DNA of 10,258 nucleotides, from the NCBI GenBank assembly GCA_044340485.1, contig JBIITN010000040.1, positions 1 to 10,258 on the forward strand, in the 5' to 3' direction. Positions within the stretch are counted from its first letter, which is position 1. Each line of letters opens with the position of its first letter. The notes under the pieces were generated by a model. It was not told the DNA's origin and made no database searches. It was given only the letters and a program-made list of their open reading frames with translations. A program made the translations under genes and the position numbers. Below are positions 7,995 to 10,258 of this stretch, in pieces. Origin of the DNA: UBA2093 sp044340485. GTDB lineage: Bacteria > Actinomycetota > Acidimicrobiia > Acidimicrobiales > Ilumatobacteraceae.

Positions 7995-8000
7995 TAAAGT
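7995..8000 (+). promoter_or_regulatory. Possible -10 box for the mrp remnant operon
   Basis: TAAAGT fits TANNNT and is followed by exactly six bases (8001-8006) and then an ATG at 8007. This spacing equals that of the two leaderless GTG genes in the window. The predicted 5' end would be the A of that ATG, leaving 44 bases before the mrpA start. No good -35 is visible at 16-18 bases upstream. Confidence 0.4.
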
Positions 8001-8001
8001 A
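7996..8001 (-). promoter_or_regulatory. Possible -10 box for uppP
   Basis: On the minus strand TACTTT fits TANNNT and would give a leader of about 45 bases to the ATG at 7943. It shares five bases with the plus-strand TAAAGT box, so only one polymerase could bind at a time. There is no clear -35. Inferred only. Confidence 0.25.
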
Positions 8002-8006
8002 TGCAA

Positions 8007-8043
8007 ATGGCGAGCCGGGAAGTCTGGTCGGCGAAAACTCCAT
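8007..8043 (+). promoter_or_regulatory. Possible hairpin in the mrpA leader
   Basis: ATGG (8007-8010) can pair with CCAT (8040-8043), and inside it GCCG (8014-8017) with CGGC (8029-8032), closing an 11-base G-rich loop. A competing pairing is CCGG (8015-8018) with CTGG (8024-8027). The stems are short. I cannot assign it to a known riboswitch class. If translated, the same bases encode the leader peptide, so folding and translation would exclude each other. Confidence 0.25.
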
Positions 8044-8054
8044 CCCCCCCATGA
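8007..8054 (+). CDS. Possible leaderless 15-codon leader peptide before mrpA
   Basis: An ATG at 8007, six bases behind TAAAGT, opens a 15-codon frame encoding MASREVWSAKTPSPP. Its TGA (8052-8054) overlaps the mrpA ATG (8051-8053) as ATGA. mrpA has no Shine-Dalgarno, being preceded by a run of seven C, so reinitiation from this frame would explain how it is translated. The Pro-Ser-Pro-Pro end could slow ribosomes just before the stop and so tune mrpA expression; that is inference. The alternative is that this stretch acts as a structured RNA (see the hairpin entry), and the frame is short enough to arise by chance. Confidence 0.4.
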   Translation: MASREVWSAKTPSPP

Positions 8055-8650
8055 TCGCCCTTCTCGCCGCCCACGTAGTAACTGCCATAGTTATTTTGAC
8101 GATCATGGCAAAGCGACCTCGGGTGGCGGCTCTTTCGGCAATTGCAGTTCTTTTAACCACCGCGACCACGACACTCATTATTGGTACGCGAGACACAACA
8201 TCCACACAGACATGGGAGTGGGTTGCCGATCTCGGATTACGTATCGATCTAGCACTGGATGGCTTTGCCACAATGATGGTTCTCATCATTTCGCTTCTCG
8301 GAGTGCTCGTGCTGTGGTACTCCATCGAGTATTTCTCCGATCACCAGTCGTACGTTCGTTTTGTCGGAGTTTTTACTCTTTTCGCCGGCGCAATGACTGG
8401 ACTCGTCATGAGTGCCGACCTATTCACAATGTTTGTGTTCTGGGAACTCACTTCCATCTGTTCGTTTCTTCTCATTGGTCTCAACGATGAATCTGCCACC
8501 GCTCGATCGTCGGCTCTGCGTGCGCTGCTAGTGACAGGCGCCGGCGGACTATGTCTGCTCGCAGGTGTCACCTTGTTTCAAGTTGCCGTTGGCACAAGTT
8601 CGTTTAGTGAATTGGCGGTGGCCCGCTTCATCGAACGGAAAGGCCTGTGA
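8051..8650 (+). CDS. mrpA: MrpA N-terminal fragment fused to an MrpF-like C-terminal tail
   Basis: This 199-residue membrane protein is far shorter than MrpA, which usually runs well above 700 residues. Residues 1 to about 186 match the start of the large Na+/H+ antiporter subunit and its NuoL relatives: hydrophobic spans at 3-20, 28-45, 70-92, 104-122 and 124-144, and the signature SADLFTMFVFWELTS (121-135) with Glu132, followed by the start of the proton-channel domain (ALLVTGAGGLCLLAG, 158-172). The last residues, LAVARFIERKGL (188-199), are not what follows in MrpA. They resemble the C-terminus of MrpF, for example the GTIAFSKFLEKG ending of Bacillus MrpF. The TGA overlaps the mrpG GTG as GTGA, as an mrpF stop would. 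So mrpA's remainder, mrpB to mrpE and most of mrpF are missing in frame. The product is unlikely to be a working antiporter. Either a genuine deletion or an assembly collapse. Confidence 0.8.
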   Translation: MIALLAAHVVTAIVILTIMAKRPRVAALSAIAVLLTTATTTLIIGTRDTTSTQTWEWVADLGLRIDLALDGFATMMVLIISLLGVLVLWYSIEYFSDHQSYVRFVGVFTLFAGAMTGLVMSADLFTMFVFWELTSICSFLLIGLNDESATARSSALRALLVTGAGGLCLLAGVTLFQVAVGTSSFSELAVARFIERKGL

Positions 8651-8955
8651 ACACTTTTTTTGATGTGGTCTCAGCAGTATTCATTGTTGCTGGTGCCACT
8701 GTTGCCCTCATCGCCGCCGTTGGTGTTGTGACATTCAAAGATGCTCGTTCAGCAATGCATGCGGCTGCAAAACCAGCGACGCTGGGCGTGCTGCTTTGCG
8801 GTGCAGGAGCCGTTCTGCAACTCGATGACATCAGTTCGATCAGTAAGTTGATCGTTGTCGTCATTATTCAATTCGTGACCGCCCCCGTGGGTGCCCACAT
8901 GTTGTCTTATGGTGTTTCTTCAGACACAGACCCAACTGACGACACGTATAACTAA
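8647..8955 (+). CDS. mrpG: Mrp antiporter subunit G (MnhG/PhaG)
   Basis: This 102-residue membrane protein starts at a GTG overlapping the preceding stop. It has hydrophobic spans at about 5-27, 43-58 and 66-85. Family marks are GVVTFKDARSAMHAAAK (26-42), matching the usual GVvRFpD..xRlHAxxK pattern, and TAPVGAHMLS (78-87). Full length for MrpG (normally 100-130), with an acidic, Asp/Thr-rich tail. MrpG is a small accessory subunit of the multi-subunit Na+/H+ antiporter complex and does nothing known alone. Its usual partners B to F are not in the window. The TAA stop overlaps the TAG of the convergent flavin-binding gene. Confidence 0.88.
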   Translation: MNTFFDVVSAVFIVAGATVALIAAVGVVTFKDARSAMHAAAKPATLGVLLCGAGAVLQLDDISSISKLIVVVIIQFVTAPVGAHMLSYGVSSDTDPTDDTYN

Positions 8956-9608
8956 CCAGAGTGTCGGCGCTCACTCACATACCGAGAGATGTGCTCGGGT
9001 GTGGCCACATTCCGTCCTTGGTTGTCTGGGATCTCGTCATCTGCGATAAGTCGTAACGGGATTTCTCCACCCCAGTACTCCGATTGCAGATCGTCCGCGG
9101 TTGCTTCCACCGGCGGACCTTTGCGCAACTTTACGGACCATTCATTAACCGGCAACCGCCATACCATGGTCTCGCGTATCTCTGTACGGCTCGGCCCGCG
9201 TGCATGACCCACTCGACCTGGGATCAATGAATCACTGAGAGCCAGCAACGCTTGTTCTTTTTCATCGTCTTTCACGATTTCAGGATGTCCAAACACCGTC
9301 ACGCTTCGATAATTCATCGACGACGCGAATAACGAACGTGCCACCACGATGCCATCAAGCAAAGTAACGGTGGCACAAACTTCGGTGTCACTACGCATTA
9401 AGCGGCTTGCGACTGATCCATGAAGCAACATCGCGTCATCTACAAAGGCATACGCCATTGGAATAACTACCGGATGGCCTTCTTTGGCAACGATGCCAAC
9501 ATGAGCAACAATTCCTTCAGAAAGAATCTGACGAACTACGTCGTACTCAAACACTGCCTTCTCGCTAAGACGACGAATGGTCGTGCGAGACGAATTTGAT
9601 TCGTTCAC
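8952..9608 (-). CDS. Pyridoxamine 5'-phosphate oxidase-like flavin-binding protein
   Basis: This 218-residue soluble protein of the split-barrel FMN-binding superfamily fits the COG3467/Pyridox_ox_2 group. Family marks in order: EGIVAHVGIV (31-40), GHPVVIPMAY (44-53), LLHGSVASRL (61-70), TLLDGIVVARS (82-92), SMNYRSVTVFG (97-107), LIPGR (128-132), SVKLRKGPP (158-166) and the WGGEIPL end motif (179-185). Relatives bind FMN, F420 or heme and are often annotated as nitroreductase- or antibiotic-resistance-like; the real substrate is rarely known. F420 use is plausible in an actinobacterium but not shown. The GTG start at 9608 lies six bases behind TATGAT, suggesting leaderless expression separate from the upstream lipoprotein gene. 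An ATG start is absent near the N-terminus other than this codon. Confidence 0.88.
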   Translation of the reverse strand: MNESNSSRTTIRRLSEKAVFEYDVVRQILSEGIVAHVGIVAKEGHPVVIPMAYAFVDDAMLLHGSVASRLMRSDTEVCATVTLLDGIVVARSLFASSMNYRSVTVFGHPEIVKDDEKEQALLALSDSLIPGRVGHARGPSRTEIRETMVWRLPVNEWSVKLRKGPPVEATADDLQSEYWGGEIPLRLIADDEIPDNQGRNVATPEHISRYVSERRHSG

Positions 9609-9614
9609 ACGACC

Positions 9615-9620
9615 ATCATA
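9615..9620 (-). promoter_or_regulatory. -10 box of a leaderless promoter for the PNPOx-like gene
   Basis: On the minus strand TATGAT is followed by GGTCGT and then the GTG start at 9608, the same six-base spacing as at the first CotH gene. No Shine-Dalgarno precedes the start. A good -35 at the usual distance is not visible. The intergenic space to the lipoprotein stop is only 42 bases, so read-through is also possible. Confidence 0.5.
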
Positions 9621-9650
9621 GGTCTTTTCAATTGTGGGTTGAGAAAATTT

Positions 9651-10193
9651 CTAGAATTCAGATCCCATACATGTAACCAGCGCACCCCTTATTGCGCCGG
9701 CAGCTTCACCTTCTCCTGTGCCTTCAGCCATTGCCAGGAAACCTTCTGCGATTTGATCCGAATCAAGTTTCTCGAACTCGTCGACAAGACAAGAGCGTTG
9801 ATCATCTGTCATCGACCCATCGGCTCCCATTTCCCCGGCGAGCAAGTCGACTATTTCAGCAGGTGACAAACACTGCAACAACATCAGGGATGCCTCTTGT
9901 TCAAACGTGTCTTCTTGGTCGATGGCTGCCAATAGTTCTTCTCCCTCGGCGCCTTCGTCGTATGCGGCCTGCAGAGCAGTATTCATTTCTGAATTGTCAA
10001 GCAACTTGCCCGATACACACGACACCACATCATCGGTGATGCTGACTGGTGCGCCATCTTGTTCGAACTCCGCCGCAAGTGCATCTTCAACTGCACCAGA
10101 AAGACCGTCGCCGCCTGATGATGAATCGTCACCACCACAACTCGCTAGGACAAGACACGTAGCCGCGATTGCAGCAGCAATTTTTGATTTCAT
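9651..10193 (-). CDS. Small acidic lipoprotein with duplicated Cys-containing half
   Basis: This 180-residue exported lipoprotein has a signal peptide with lipobox LASC (Cys19), then a Ser/Gly/Asp linker (21-34) and a strongly acidic, mostly helical body. Apart from the lipid Cys, four Cys remain: 59, 108, 135 and 175. They fall in two related halves: ITDDVVSCVSGKL (52-64) to LLQCLSP (105-111), and MTDDQRSCLVDEF (128-140) to LVTCMGS (172-178). This suggests an internal duplication with one disulfide per half or between halves. I do not recognise a named family; similar small Cys-containing secreted proteins are frequent in actinobacteria. The start is secure: GGAGG lies seven bases upstream of the ATG. 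A function cannot be inferred. Confidence 0.75.
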   Translation of the reverse strand: MKSKIAAAIAATCLVLASCGGDDSSSGGDGLSGAVEDALAAEFEQDGAPVSITDDVVSCVSGKLLDNSEMNTALQAAYDEGAEGEELLAAIDQEDTFEQEASLMLLQCLSPAEIVDLLAGEMGADGSMTDDQRSCLVDEFEKLDSDQIAEGFLAMAEGTGEGEAAGAIRGALVTCMGSEF

Positions 10194-10200
10194 CAGAAAA

Positions 10201-10205
10201 CCTCC
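10201..10205 (-). promoter_or_regulatory. Shine-Dalgarno of the lipoprotein gene
   Basis: GGAGG on the minus strand, seven bases before the ATG at 10193. It is the only strong Shine-Dalgarno in the window and fixes this start. A possible -10, TACCAT, lies at 10213-10218, giving a leader of about 14 bases. Confidence 0.7.
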
Positions 10206-10258
10206 ACGCGCGATGGTAACAGTCGTGATCTGCTCACCATGCCATACTCACGACGTCA

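Noticed and set aside
7944..8006. N-terminal extension of UppP from a TTG at 8006
   Set aside because: The extra 21 residues are not family-like and would span both proposed -10 boxes.
8007..8050. Cobalamin-riboswitch fragment, suggested by GGGAAG and GGTCGGCG
   Set aside because: The long multi-helix core and B12 box of that class are absent and the region is only 44 bases.

Overview
The window most resembles a bacterial chromosome from an actinobacterium, possibly of the Acidimicrobiia type. The support is indirect. Base composition is roughly balanced, GTG starts are frequent, and several start codons lie exactly six bases behind a TANNNT -10 box with no Shine-Dalgarno, the actinobacterial leaderless pattern. 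Lipoproteins have SCGG/SCGS lipoboxes, and the MrpA/MrpG and VTC/DUF4956/CotH families are common there. No rRNA, tRNA, CRISPR array or insertion sequence is visible. Coding density is very high: the longest non-coding stretch is about 107 bases.

Layout: (1) 6-746 (+), an alpha/beta hydrolase. (2) 759-5725 (-), two tandem paralogous CotH-kinase lipoproteins with lamin-tail domains, joined by an ATGA stop/start overlap. (3) 5765-7133 (+), divergent from the CotH pair across 39 bases: a DUF4956 membrane protein, then a VTC-type polyphosphate polymerase 7 bases later. (4) 7113-7943 (-), undecaprenyl-diphosphate phosphatase UppP, convergent with VTC and overlapping its end. (5) 8007-8955 (+), the two ends of a Mrp Na+/H+ antiporter operon: a possible 15-codon leader peptide, the MrpA N-terminus joined in frame to what looks like the last residues of MrpF, then intact MrpG. 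(6) 8952-10193 (-), a flavin/PNPOx-like protein and, upstream of it, a small acidic lipoprotein.

Regions 2 and 3 look like one functional module. Two surface-anchored CotH-fold kinases face outward. A small polytopic membrane protein and a cytosolic tunnel-fold polymerase could make a polyphosphate-type polymer and pass it across the membrane. The families tend to occur together in bacteria, but their joint job is not established and the export/phosphorylation model here is inference.

The most striking anomaly is in region 5. About 5 kb of a normal mrpABCDEFG operon seems to be missing, yet the reading frame and the overlap with mrpG are preserved. This is either a real in-frame deletion or an assembly collapse. 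Just before it, a short ORF starts six bases behind a -10 box, ends in Pro-Ser-Pro-Pro, and stops on the mrpA start codon.
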